Notes under the pieces: model-generated | What the model was told of the DNA's origin: nothing | The model's database searches: none | Seen by the model: only the letters and a program-made list of their open reading frames with translations | Position numbers and translations under genes: made by a program | Part shown: piece by piece, positions 14,243 through 21,510 of the stretch | Layout: every line of letters begins with the position of its first letter | How positions within the stretch are numbered: position 1 is the stretch's first letter | Origin: DATBFX01 sp036558305 | GTDB lineage: Bacteria > Chloroflexota > Chloroflexia > Thermomicrobiales > UBA6265 | Reading direction: 5' to 3' | DNA: 42,543 bases | NCBI GenBank assembly: GCA_036558305.1 | Contig: DATBFX010000142.1 | Coordinates: 1-42,543 of the forward strand

Positions 14243-15207
14243 CAGACCGGTCGGCGGCCGAACTTCGGCGCAAACCTCGCCAAAAACCGATCGACGATGC
14301 CTTCGTAGGCGACCGGGTTCGTCGCATACGACTGCGCGTGGGGCGCTGCCCAGCGCGTCAGTTCCAACCAGGTGTGTGCGTGGTCGCTGTTCGCGTAGAT
14401 CGCCTCGGAGTGCTGGTAGGGGGTGAACTCGTCGGTCGTCGAATGGATGAGCAAAACCGGGGTTGTCAGCCCGCGCACCGCCTCCGCCGGCGACGCCTCC
14501 GTCGGGTCGAACCCGGCACGGAGCCCGGCAACGAACATGGCCCCGGGAACGAAGAGCTTTGCCCAACTGCCGAACATCGCCTTTGCCTGGACCCGCGCGA
14601 TGTCGGTGAGCGACGAGAACGAGGCGTCGGCGATCACGAAGGCCACCTCGGGCCGGACCGCGGCGGCCTGGAGCGACGTCGCCGCGCCGTACGACCACCC
14701 CATCAGCCCGATCTGGCCTACCGACAACCCGGCGCGCCGGCTCAACCAATCGACCGCGGCGAGTTCGTCCTCCTTGTCGTGCACCCCGTAGGTGAACAGC
14801 CCCGGCGAGCTCTGACCGTGTCCGCGCAGATCGTAGACGAGCAGGTCGCAGCCGCGTTTCCAGAAGAGCGGCGCGGCGATCAAGACGTCCGCGCGGTTGC
14901 CCGTGAACCCGTGGAGCAGGATCACCGCGCACCCGGCGCGTTGCGGGTTGGCGAAGTACCAACCGGCCAACCGCGTCGTGCCGCTGGCGATCGCGACGTC
15001 TTCGGGCTGCGGCAGTCCGAAATCGGCGAACGTCGCCTCCGGCTGCGAAGCGCACTTCCGAGCGATCAGTTGCTCGGAGAAGAACCAGCTGATGCCGCCG
15101 TAGACCGCGACCCCGCCGACCGCCACGACCCCACCGCGCAGGGGACGCCGCCCCGCCCCGGCATCCGCTCGACCCCCACCCGCCGGCGGGCCGGCCACCT
15201 CAGCCAC
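14242..15207 (-). CDS. Membrane-anchored alpha/beta hydrolase (BAAT/YfhR-like)
   Basis: 321 residues from a GTG at 15207, preferred over the ATG at 15267 because gggag lies 4-5 nt before it and a -10-like TACAAT at 15284-15279 would put transcription start almost on the upstream ATG. The N-terminus has one hydrophobic helix (RGGVVAVGGVAVYGGISWFF), so the enzyme is probably tethered and faces outward. Hydrolase motifs: ILLHGFTGNR, YDLRGHGQS, the nucleophile elbow MGWSYGAATS, Asp in HSTTDEFTPY, and a late His in AHTWLELTRWAAPHAQSY. The family includes esterases and peptidases; the substrate is unknown. It lies in a same-strand run GH15, hydrolase, GNAT. Confidence 0.85.
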   Translation of the reverse strand: MAEVAGPPAGGGRADAGAGRRPLRGGVVAVGGVAVYGGISWFFSEQLIARKCASQPEATFADFGLPQPEDVAIASGTTRLAGWYFANPQRAGCAVILLHGFTGNRADVLIAAPLFWKRGCDLLVYDLRGHGQSSPGLFTYGVHDKEDELAAVDWLSRRAGLSVGQIGLMGWSYGAATSLQAAAVRPEVAFVIADASFSSLTDIARVQAKAMFGSWAKLFVPGAMFVAGLRAGFDPTEASPAEAVRGLTTPVLLIHSTTDEFTPYQHSEAIYANSDHAHTWLELTRWAAPHAQSYATNPVAYEGIVDRFLARFAPKFGRRPV

Positions 15208-15278
15208 GGTACTCCCTTTCTGCCGGACTCGCACCGGGTTTGGAAATGCGGTCGACGACCGTGCCAACGCCGGTCGTC

Positions 15279-15284
15279 ATTGTA
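15279..15284 (-). promoter_or_regulatory. -10-like element (TACAAT) for the hydrolase-GNAT pair
   Basis: On the minus strand TACAAT at 15284-15279 lies about 70 nt before the GTG start, in the 118-bp gap after the GH15 gene. No good -35 hexamer is visible at 17 bp, so support is weak. Confidence 0.25.
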
Positions 15285-15325
15285 TGCGGCGTACCGGATC
15301 GGTGATCGAGCGAAGTGCGCCGGGG

Positions 15326-17116
15326 TCAGGCACGGTCGTCCGGCGCGCGGAGCGGCTCCTCCCCGGCAAGCGCGAGCGCCGCCGTCACCAACGACAGGTG
15401 GCTCAATGCCTGCGGGAAATTGCCGAGCTGCCGCTTCGCCACCCGATCGTACTCCTCGGCCATCAACCCGAGATCGTTGCGCAGCACCAGCAACCGCTCG
15501 AACAGTGTGCGCGCCTCCTCGCGCCGCCCCTGCATCGCCAGCACCTCGACCAGCCAGAACGAGCAGGGCAAAAAGACCCCCTCGCCCGGAGGCAATCCGT
15601 CGCCCCCGTCCGCCTCCGTCCGGTAGCGCAGGACGAGTCCATCGACCGTCAGCTCGCGCCGGATCGCCTCCACCGTCGCCACGATCCGCGGCTCGTCCGC
15701 CGGCAGGAATCCGACGATCGGCATCTGGAGCACGCTCGCGTCGAGGTCGTCCGTGCCGTACGACTGCGCGAATGCCTGTTTGCGCTCGCTCCACGCCCGT
15801 GCCAATACCTCCGCCTTGACCTCGTCCCGCAGCGCCTCCCAGCGCGCGACCGGTCCCTCGCGCCCGAACTCCCTGCACATACGGACTGCCCGGTCGAAAG
15901 CCACCCATGCCATCACCTTCGAGTGCGTGAAGTGCCGCGACGGCCCCCGCACCTCCCAGATCCCCGCGTCCTCCTGACGCCACCCCTCCTCCAACCAGGC
16001 GAGCAATCGCCGCAGCAACGCCCACCCGTACGCCGACGCTTCGACCCCGTGCGCCACCGTTTGGTACGCCGCGTCCAGCACCTCGCCGTAGACGTCGAGT
16101 TGCAGTTGGTGTGAGGCGGCATTGCCGATCCGCACCGGCCGCGATCCCTCGTACCCGGGCAACCACGGGACCTCCCACTCGTCGATCCGGCGCTCGCCGG
16201 CGATACCGTACATAATCTGCACGTCCCCGGCGTCGCCGGCGATCGCCCGCAGCAACCACCCCCGCCAGGCCTGCGATTCGTCGCGATGCCCGGCGTCGAG
16301 CATCGCCAGCAGCGTCAGCGTCGCGTCCCGCAACCAGCAAAAGCGGTAGTCCCAGTTGCGCACCCCGCCGATCCACTCCGGCAGCGACGTCGTCGGCGCC
16401 GCCACGATGCCGCCGGTCGGACCGTAGGTCAGCGCCTTCAGCACCAGCAGCGAGCGGTGGATCGCCTCGCGGTACTCGCCCCGGCTCCGGCAGATGCCGG
16501 ACCATTCGGTCCAGTACGACGCCGTCTCCGCCAGTGCCACCTCGGGATCGATCGCGTCCGGCAGCGGTTGGTTCGACGGGAACCAGGTCAAGACGAACGG
16601 CACCCGCTCGCCCGCCCCCACCGCGAACTCCGCGACCGTCGTCAGGTCCTCGCCCCGCACCGCGACCGGCGTCCGGAAACAGAGCGCGTCCGGCCCCGCT
16701 ACCGCCAGAAGCCAGTCGTCAATGCGCCGCACCCACGGCACGATCCGTCCGTAGTCGAACCGGATCACGAGTTCCATCCGCATCGGCACGCGCCCGCGCA
16801 GCCCCTCGACGATGCGGACGATGTCCGGCGCCTCGCCCCGCGGCGGCATGAAGTCGATCACCCGCACCGCGCCCTCGGCCGTCTCGTAGACCGACTCCAG
16901 GATCAGCGTGTCGTGCCGGTAGCACCGCTCCGCTCGCCGCACCTCCGTCGCCGGCGCCAGCAACCACCGCCCGTGGTCCGGCCCGCCGAGCAGAGCCGCG
17001 AAACAGGCGCCGGAATCGAACCGCGGGAAGCAGCACCAATCGATCGACCCCGCCCGGTCGACCAACGCCGCCGTCTGCAAATCGCCCAGCAGCGCGTAGT
17101 CCTCGATCCTCGCCAT
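15326..17116 (-). CDS. Glycoside hydrolase family 15 protein (glucoamylase/trehalase type)
   Basis: 596 residues with no signal peptide. The start MARIEDYALLGDLQTAALVD with GSIDWCCFPRFDSGACFAAL is the hallmark of the bacterial GH15 group with an N-terminal beta-sandwich domain. The (alpha/alpha)6 barrel follows, with EWIGGVRNWDYRFCWLRDAT carrying active-site residues, VQIMYGIAGERRIDEWEVPW, and DAGIWEVRGPSRHFTHSKVM with the catalytic-acid region. The domain ends with EEYDRVAKRQLGNFPQALSH. Family members release glucose from starch-type glucans or split alpha,alpha-trehalose in the cytoplasm; many bacterial and archaeal members of this subtype are trehalases, so both remain possible. Full length, no frame damage. 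Confidence 0.93.
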   Translation of the reverse strand: MARIEDYALLGDLQTAALVDRAGSIDWCCFPRFDSGACFAALLGGPDHGRWLLAPATEVRRAERCYRHDTLILESVYETAEGAVRVIDFMPPRGEAPDIVRIVEGLRGRVPMRMELVIRFDYGRIVPWVRRIDDWLLAVAGPDALCFRTPVAVRGEDLTTVAEFAVGAGERVPFVLTWFPSNQPLPDAIDPEVALAETASYWTEWSGICRSRGEYREAIHRSLLVLKALTYGPTGGIVAAPTTSLPEWIGGVRNWDYRFCWLRDATLTLLAMLDAGHRDESQAWRGWLLRAIAGDAGDVQIMYGIAGERRIDEWEVPWLPGYEGSRPVRIGNAASHQLQLDVYGEVLDAAYQTVAHGVEASAYGWALLRRLLAWLEEGWRQEDAGIWEVRGPSRHFTHSKVMAWVAFDRAVRMCREFGREGPVARWEALRDEVKAEVLARAWSERKQAFAQSYGTDDLDASVLQMPIVGFLPADEPRIVATVEAIRRELTVDGLVLRYRTEADGGDGLPPGEGVFLPCSFWLVEVLAMQGRREEARTLFERLLVLRNDLGLMAEEYDRVAKRQLGNFPQALSHLSLVTAALALAGEEPLRAPDDRA

Positions 17117-17311
17117 CTACCCTGCCTTCGACGCGCGTCCTACCTCACCGCTCCGGCGAACCGTCAACGCAGAGGATAGACCAGCGAGGTCTGGCGGAAC
17201 CCGTCTACGCCCGTGAAGGAGGGAGAGCCGATCGGGGAATCCGCGATACCGATGTCGCTTTGGCCACGCCCCCGGTGCCCATCCGGCTGCGCTCATCTCC
17301 GAGACGCGACC

Positions 17312-17342
17312 GAGCCCGACCCGTGCCACGGGTCGGGCTCGA
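17312..17342. terminator. Strong hairpin without U-tract
   Basis: A perfect 14-bp stem: cgagcccgacccgt (17312-17325) and acgggtcgggctcg (17329-17342) around a 3-nt loop. It lies 34 bp past the stop of the minus-strand ORF ending at 17377. No T-run follows on either strand, so it is either a U-tract-less terminator or an mRNA 3' stabiliser. Confidence 0.4.
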
Positions 17343-17376
17343 GGTTCGATCATTCGGTCGTGGCAGGTAATTTGTG

Positions 17377-17598
17377 CTATGCCGCCCGCCGCTCCGCGCC
17401 GCGAAGCCGCGCCCGCCACGATGCCAAATCCAACGGCTCGACCCACCGCCGCTCAACCTCAGCCGCGGGTTCGATCTCCCGCCGCGGTTGCTGGAAGAGC
17501 GCCCGCGCCGGCATCGACCGCGTCGCCAGGTGCGCATGCCACGTGGCAAAGTCGAGATCGGCCCCTACAAAACGAACGCCGTACGCAACACGAGCCAT
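17377..17598 (-). CDS. Small hypothetical protein
   Basis: 73 residues from the ATG at 17598, six bases after an excellent ggagagga site; the in-frame ATG 15 bp earlier has none. The product, beginning MARVAYGVRFVGADLDFATW, is Arg/Trp/Ala-rich with repeated short helices (WHAHLATRSMPARALFQQPR; WVEPLDLASWRARL). No domain recognised, no signal or membrane helix. The ribosome binding site, hairpin downstream and sensible composition argue for a real gene. It sits alone between the GH15 gene and the recombinase remnant. Confidence 0.5.
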   Translation of the reverse strand: MARVAYGVRFVGADLDFATWHAHLATRSMPARALFQQPRREIEPAAEVERRWVEPLDLASWRARLRGAERRAA

Positions 17599-17908
17599 GT
17601 AGATCCTCTCCAATCAACACTTCGACAACGTCCCATCAAATCCCGACCGGCGGCCTCGCTTATCGGCCCGCCGGCACGGTCTCATCATGCCCCCGCCCGG
17701 CGAAGACCGGCATCGGTGGAAATGCCTATTCGATTACCTGGGCCCCGCCCCATGGGTGTAGGGGCGCGCCCTGTGCGCTCCCGGCCTCGGCAAACCGCGT
17801 CGCTCGGATTACCAAAAAACCACACCCGGGTGGCAGGCCGTGTCACCTTCAGAGCGATTGGTCGGTTTGTTTCACCGCTGTGTGCCGTTGACTGGGTTGG
17901 TCGATTTG

Positions 17909-18094
17909 GCGGGTCAGAGTCGCCCGGGAGACTCCGAACGTGCGTCAGATCGTGGCGATCTCGGTCCTGCCGCCGTCGTAGGGCGACTGCGCCAGCGCCC
18001 GGGTCTTCGGATCGCCCACCTTCTTGGGCCGGCCGCCCGTTCTGCCCCCGGCCCGCGCCACGGCGAGCCCGGCGTTGGTGCGCGCGCGGATGTG
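17909..18094 (-). pseudogene. Remnant of a serine recombinase (Tn3-type resolvase/invertase), C-terminal part
   Basis: Hand translation of the minus strand gives IRARTNAGLAVARAGGRTGG, then RPKKVGDPKTRALAQSPYDG, GRTEIATI, a TGA stop, and RTFGVSRATLTR. This is the end of the catalytic domain plus the helix-turn-helix of resolvase-family recombinases, whose usual form is ERTRAGL..ARARGRKGGRPK..DPKTRALA..LYDGGKTSIAEICRTLGVSRATLYRYL. The in-frame TGA stands where these proteins usually have Cys, and everything upstream of IRAR is gone, so the copy is dead. It marks a past transposon or integrative element here. Confidence 0.7.
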
Positions 18095-18384
18095 GCGGCC
18101 CGATCACCAGATCCTCAGACGCAATGACCCTGGTCCACCGAAAGGGGGAGACCATCCGTCGCATTGACTGGATAGTCAGCCGGGTGTAGCGTGGCCTCGC
18201 ACCTCCGGCCAGAGTCTGCTCGACGCATCGTTGTCGTCGGGTGCGGCGCCACGATCGCGGCATCCTCTCGACGGCCGTCGAGGGAATGCGAAGACCTTGA
18301 AGCAACCACCGACGCCAAGCAGCGGAAACCTTCGGCAGCCAGCAGTCCGATTCTCGTGACCCCCCATCTCGCGAACGCACGGTC

Positions 18385-18525
18385 ATGGATGCCCGGCGCT
18401 TCGACCGCTTCGCGCGTTCCCTGACCGCGTCCTGCGGACGGGCCGGGTTGAAACGACTCGTTTCGATCGGCAGCCGGCGCCCCGCGGCCCGTGCGCCGAC
18501 GCCCCAGGTACGGACAAACACGTGA
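18385..18525 (+). CDS. Orphan Tat-like leader ORF
   Basis: 46 residues starting MDARRFDRFARSLTASCGRA then GLKRLVSIGSRRPA. The first nine residues match the N-terminus of the cysteine-rich Tat substrate at 21511-24144 (MDAERFDRL), and M-D-x-x-R-F-D-x-hydrophobic starts are typical of Tat-exported cysteine-rich proteins in this group. Here the segment between the leader and the stop lacks a proper hydrophobic core. The stop lies 15 bp before the metallophosphoesterase ATG. Either a truncated gene whose body was lost, or a short upstream ORF coupling translation into the operon. Function unknown. Confidence 0.4.
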   Translation: MDARRFDRFARSLTASCGRAGLKRLVSIGSRRPAARAPTPQVRTNT

Positions 18526-18540
18526 GGAGTCGATCCCACC

Positions 18541-20031
18541 ATGGCCAACGATCACGCAGTGGTTTTCAGCGACGTCCACATCGGCAATGACGCGAACACG
18601 TGCTGGTATCAGAGCAGCGTCCACGAGCCGTATCTGGTCGCCGCGCTCAACTGGGTCGTCCAGAACGCCGGCATGTTCCAGGAGGTCATCCTGCTCGGCG
18701 ACCTCGTCGACACCTGGACGTACCCGCCGTCGGTGCGGCCGCCGTCGATGGCGGACATCATCGCCGCCAACCCGAACGTGCTCGGCTCCGACGGCGCGCT
18801 GGCCAGCGTCGTCAAGGCGGTCCCGAAGGTCACCTTCCTGCTCGGAAACCACGACGGGACGCTCACACCGGCCGATATCACCGCCCTCCAGCACTCGGTC
18901 GGACCGGTCGAGCTTGTCGACCCGGTGCGCGTGCTGACCGGCGCGTCCGGCGCCCGCACCGCGTTCAGCCACGGGCACCTCTGGACGATGTTCAACGCGC
19001 CCGACGACAGGGCGCCGTGGGGTGACAGCCTCCCGGTCGGCCATTTCGTCACTCGCGCGTTCTCCTACATGATGGCGAACAGACTGCCGCCGGGTCAGAC
19101 GGTCGCCGACCTGCCCAACATGGGCTACCCGGACGGGTTCAACATCGTCCAGTTCCTGAGCTCGCTCGGGCCGAACATGAGCCCGGACATCGCCGCCCTG
19201 CTGCTCGACTACGTGTCGACCGTCGCCCAGATGTCCGAGTCGCTCCCGGTCGTGCTCCCGAACGGCGCGACGACGACGATCACGGCGGCGAAGCAGATCT
19301 ACGCCGACCTGTTCACGCGTTGGGTGGCAAAGGAGAACGGCAGCATCCAGAACGCCGCGCGCGCCGCGATGGCCGACGGCTCCGGCGACTACCTCGCCTG
19401 GTTCGCGCAGCGGCTCGCGATCCAGGAAAGCGCCGACCTCGTCGTCATGGGCCACACGCACACGCCGATCGGCGGTCTCACGATCGCACCGATCAACTAC
19501 TACAACAGCGGCTTCGAGTGCGCCTCCGTCCCCGACAACCCGCCCAAGCTGTTCACGTTCACGGTCGTCGACCTGGGGGCGGCGGCCGCCGAGATCATGA
19601 TGGTCAACCACGGCGACTACGCGATCTCGGTCGCCCCGGCGGCGGCGCTCCCCTCGGTGGTCTTGCCGCCGGCGATGGACTTCTCCTGCTACGTCCGCAT
19701 CCTCAACCGGAGCGGAGGGCCACTCACCCTCAGCGGGGCCAGCGCCGCCCACGGCTACTGGGTCGTGCCGCCGCCGCAGACGATCCCAGCCGGCGGGCGC
19801 GGCGACGCGTGGCTGCAGGACTACCCGGGCCTGGCGGGCAGCGAGGGAGCTTTCAGTTACCAGGGTGGCGGCAGTTTCAGCGTGAGCTGCCCGACCGGCA
19901 TCTGGCCCAACACCGCCTCGGGCGCTGGCGGCAACTTCGTCGCCCGCTCCGGCGCCGGCGACTGGGGCTCGCGCGGCAGCGTCCCATCGTGGGGCCATCC
20001 GCTCCAGGTGATCTTCACCGTCGGAGGTTAG
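18541..20031 (+). CDS. Metallophosphoesterase with C-terminal aegerolysin/actinoporin-like domain
   Basis: 496 residues. Residues 5-360 are a calcineurin-type phosphoesterase with the complete metal-binding series: D11-x-H13 (FSDVHIG), GD at 53-54 (LLGDLVD), GNHD (N103 H104 D105), H144/H146 (SHGHLW), and the final GHTH at 304-307. These coordinate two metal ions and activate water. An insertion of about 120 residues separates the last two motifs. Residues 379-496 form a separate beta-rich domain (YVRILNRSGGPLTLSG, HGYWVVPPPQTIPAG, GLAGSEGAFSY, SFSVSCPTGIWPNT) that resembles aegerolysin-type lipid-binding beta-sandwiches. The next gene carries a divergent copy of this domain. No signal peptide is seen. 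The substrate may be a phospholipid or phosphosphingolipid headgroup (inference from the domain pair). The ATG has gtgaggagtcgatcccacc upstream. Confidence 0.85.
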   Translation: MANDHAVVFSDVHIGNDANTCWYQSSVHEPYLVAALNWVVQNAGMFQEVILLGDLVDTWTYPPSVRPPSMADIIAANPNVLGSDGALASVVKAVPKVTFLLGNHDGTLTPADITALQHSVGPVELVDPVRVLTGASGARTAFSHGHLWTMFNAPDDRAPWGDSLPVGHFVTRAFSYMMANRLPPGQTVADLPNMGYPDGFNIVQFLSSLGPNMSPDIAALLLDYVSTVAQMSESLPVVLPNGATTTITAAKQIYADLFTRWVAKENGSIQNAARAAMADGSGDYLAWFAQRLAIQESADLVVMGHTHTPIGGLTIAPINYYNSGFECASVPDNPPKLFTFTVVDLGAAAAEIMMVNHGDYAISVAPAAALPSVVLPPAMDFSCYVRILNRSGGPLTLSGASAAHGYWVVPPPQTIPAGGRGDAWLQDYPGLAGSEGAFSYQGGGSFSVSCPTGIWPNTASGAGGNFVARSGAGDWGSRGSVPSWGHPLQVIFTVGG

Positions 20032-20033
20032 TC

Positions 20034-21431
20034 ATGGCAACTCCCTGGACGCCGAGCTCGGCGCTCGCGTGGGCGGTCTATGCCGCCGGATTCACCTACG
20101 ACCCCGATCAGGACATCATCCTGTCGCGCATGGATGCGCTGCAGCGGAACTTCGGCTACGCCTACGGCTACGACGCCGGTGCGCTCGGGATGAGCATGGT
20201 CATCGACTGCGAGCCGATCTTCTTCGACTACGCCAACAAGCACTGGATGATCGAGCTGTGGAAGGGCCAGTACGGCCTCGAGACCGGCTGCGAAGTTGGT
20301 GTCTACACCCGGCCGATCGGTTCGACGGGGCCGGGCTACGCACTACTGGATGCGACCGTCGGGCGGCGACCCGGCGACGGCGTCGCCTCGCACAACCTCT
20401 TCTACGACTGCGCCGCCGACGGTGATAGGCTTCAGCTCCGGGCGACGCTGAAGCGCGATGGCCAGGCGCTGTTCACCCGCGGGCCCGAGCTGCATTGGTG
20501 GCTGACCGGCTTCAAGTGGGGCGTGTTCTCGCACCCGAGCCAGCTCTCGGTGGACGTCGCGATCACGTTGAAGGACGGCGCGATGCTGCAGGCGTTCATG
20601 GGCGGGATCGCGGGGCGTCCGTACCCGAACCTGAAGGTCGACGGCACGACGGTTTCGTTCACCTTCGACCGGCCCTACGCGGTGCCGCAGCCGCCGCGGC
20701 CCGCCCCGGTCCTGGCGGCGGTCGACGCGTGGAACCAACAGATCGTCGGCAGCTACCACGCGCTGGGGTTCCCGAACAACGACCCGAACCGGGTGCAGGC
20801 CGAGTTCCTCAGCGTGGCGGGGCTCGGGCTGCTGCGCCTGCCCGACAGCTACGGTCTGACCGCGTGCCAACTCGCGGTCCAAATCGGTCAGAGTCTGGCG
20901 ACGGTAGTGACCGGGCTCGCCGCCGGTCTCAAGGTCGCTGCCAGCACGGTCGAGGCCTGGTGGAGCGGCGTCGCGCAGGCGTTCGGAGCCTGGGTCAGCG
21001 CGGTCGAGAACTACCTCGGCCTGCCGCTCGACTTCTCGTGCTACGTGGAGATCGACAACACCAGGGGCGCGTCCGATCTCGTGCTGACGGGCAGTAGCGC
21101 CACCTACGGCTCCTACGTGATCCGGCCGCCGTCCTGGATCCCGAAAGGCACGGCCGCACGGCTCGTCCTTCAGGACCCGAAGCCGAGCTTCCTCGGGTCG
21201 CAAGGGTCGGCCGCCTATCGGTACGCGAACGCGAGCCTGGCGATGAAGAGCGTGACGTTCTCGTACGAGGACCCGACCGGGTGGAACCCGAACCGGGCGT
21301 CGTCGAGCCAGGCCGAGTGGGTGACCTTCGCGAAGTCCAGCAACCCGAACAACGCCTGGAGCACCTCGGTGCCGAGCGGCGGTCATCCGCTGTACGTCGG
21401 GTACGTGATCGGCGGCGGGCAGCCAAGCTAG
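20034..21431 (+). CDS. DUF4474 protein with C-terminal aegerolysin/actinoporin-like domain
   Basis: 465 residues from the ATG at 20034; its ribosome binding site ggagg lies inside the last codons of the previous gene and the gap is 2 bp, so the two are translationally coupled. Residues about 20-215 are DUF4474: YDPDQDIILSRMDALQRNFG, IDCEPIFFDYANKHWMIELW then KGQYGLETGCEVGVY, HWWLTGFKWGVFS, and VSFTFDRPYAVPQP. The domain's function is unknown. A helical linker (240-330) with small and hydrophobic residues follows. Residues 332-465 form a second version of the domain at the end of the upstream protein (DFSCYVEIDN, VIRPPSWIPKGTAARL, LGSQGSAAYRY, SGGHPLYVGYVIGG). Known DUF4474 proteins are often found singly; the shared C-terminal module suggests both products go to the same target, perhaps a lipid surface (inference). 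Confidence 0.85.
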   Translation: MATPWTPSSALAWAVYAAGFTYDPDQDIILSRMDALQRNFGYAYGYDAGALGMSMVIDCEPIFFDYANKHWMIELWKGQYGLETGCEVGVYTRPIGSTGPGYALLDATVGRRPGDGVASHNLFYDCAADGDRLQLRATLKRDGQALFTRGPELHWWLTGFKWGVFSHPSQLSVDVAITLKDGAMLQAFMGGIAGRPYPNLKVDGTTVSFTFDRPYAVPQPPRPAPVLAAVDAWNQQIVGSYHALGFPNNDPNRVQAEFLSVAGLGLLRLPDSYGLTACQLAVQIGQSLATVVTGLAAGLKVAASTVEAWWSGVAQAFGAWVSAVENYLGLPLDFSCYVEIDNTRGASDLVLTGSSATYGSYVIRPPSWIPKGTAARLVLQDPKPSFLGSQGSAAYRYANASLAMKSVTFSYEDPTGWNPNRASSSQAEWVTFAKSSNPNNAWSTSVPSGGHPLYVGYVIGGGQPS

Positions 21432-21510
21432 CGAGGCCACACCCGCGCCCCCACCGGCGGCGGCGACGACCTCGGTCGGGCTCGGGCGGCGCGGTGGTCC
21501 TGCCGCGGCG

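Larger units (their letters stand above)
17117..18384. other. Decayed intergenic stretch
   Basis: About 1.27 kb with no intact large gene. It contains a 14-bp-stem hairpin (17312-17342), a small ORF (17377-17598), a half copy of the gtaggggcg repeat (about 17757), and a serine-recombinase remnant (17909-18094). The long minus-strand frame 17685-18548 crosses the recombinase remnant in the wrong frame and is not a gene. The last 290 bp before the leader ORF show nothing I can name. Confidence 0.6.

Noticed and set aside
17685..18548. 287-codon minus-strand frame
   Set aside because: Reads the recombinase remnant out of frame; the meaningful frame is the one with GRTGG RPKK and FGVSRATL.
18115..19998. 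627-codon open frame on the minus strand
   Set aside because: It lies fully opposite the phosphoesterase gene, is rich in Arg/Gly/Val/Asp without domain character, and results from GC-rich third positions of the real gene.
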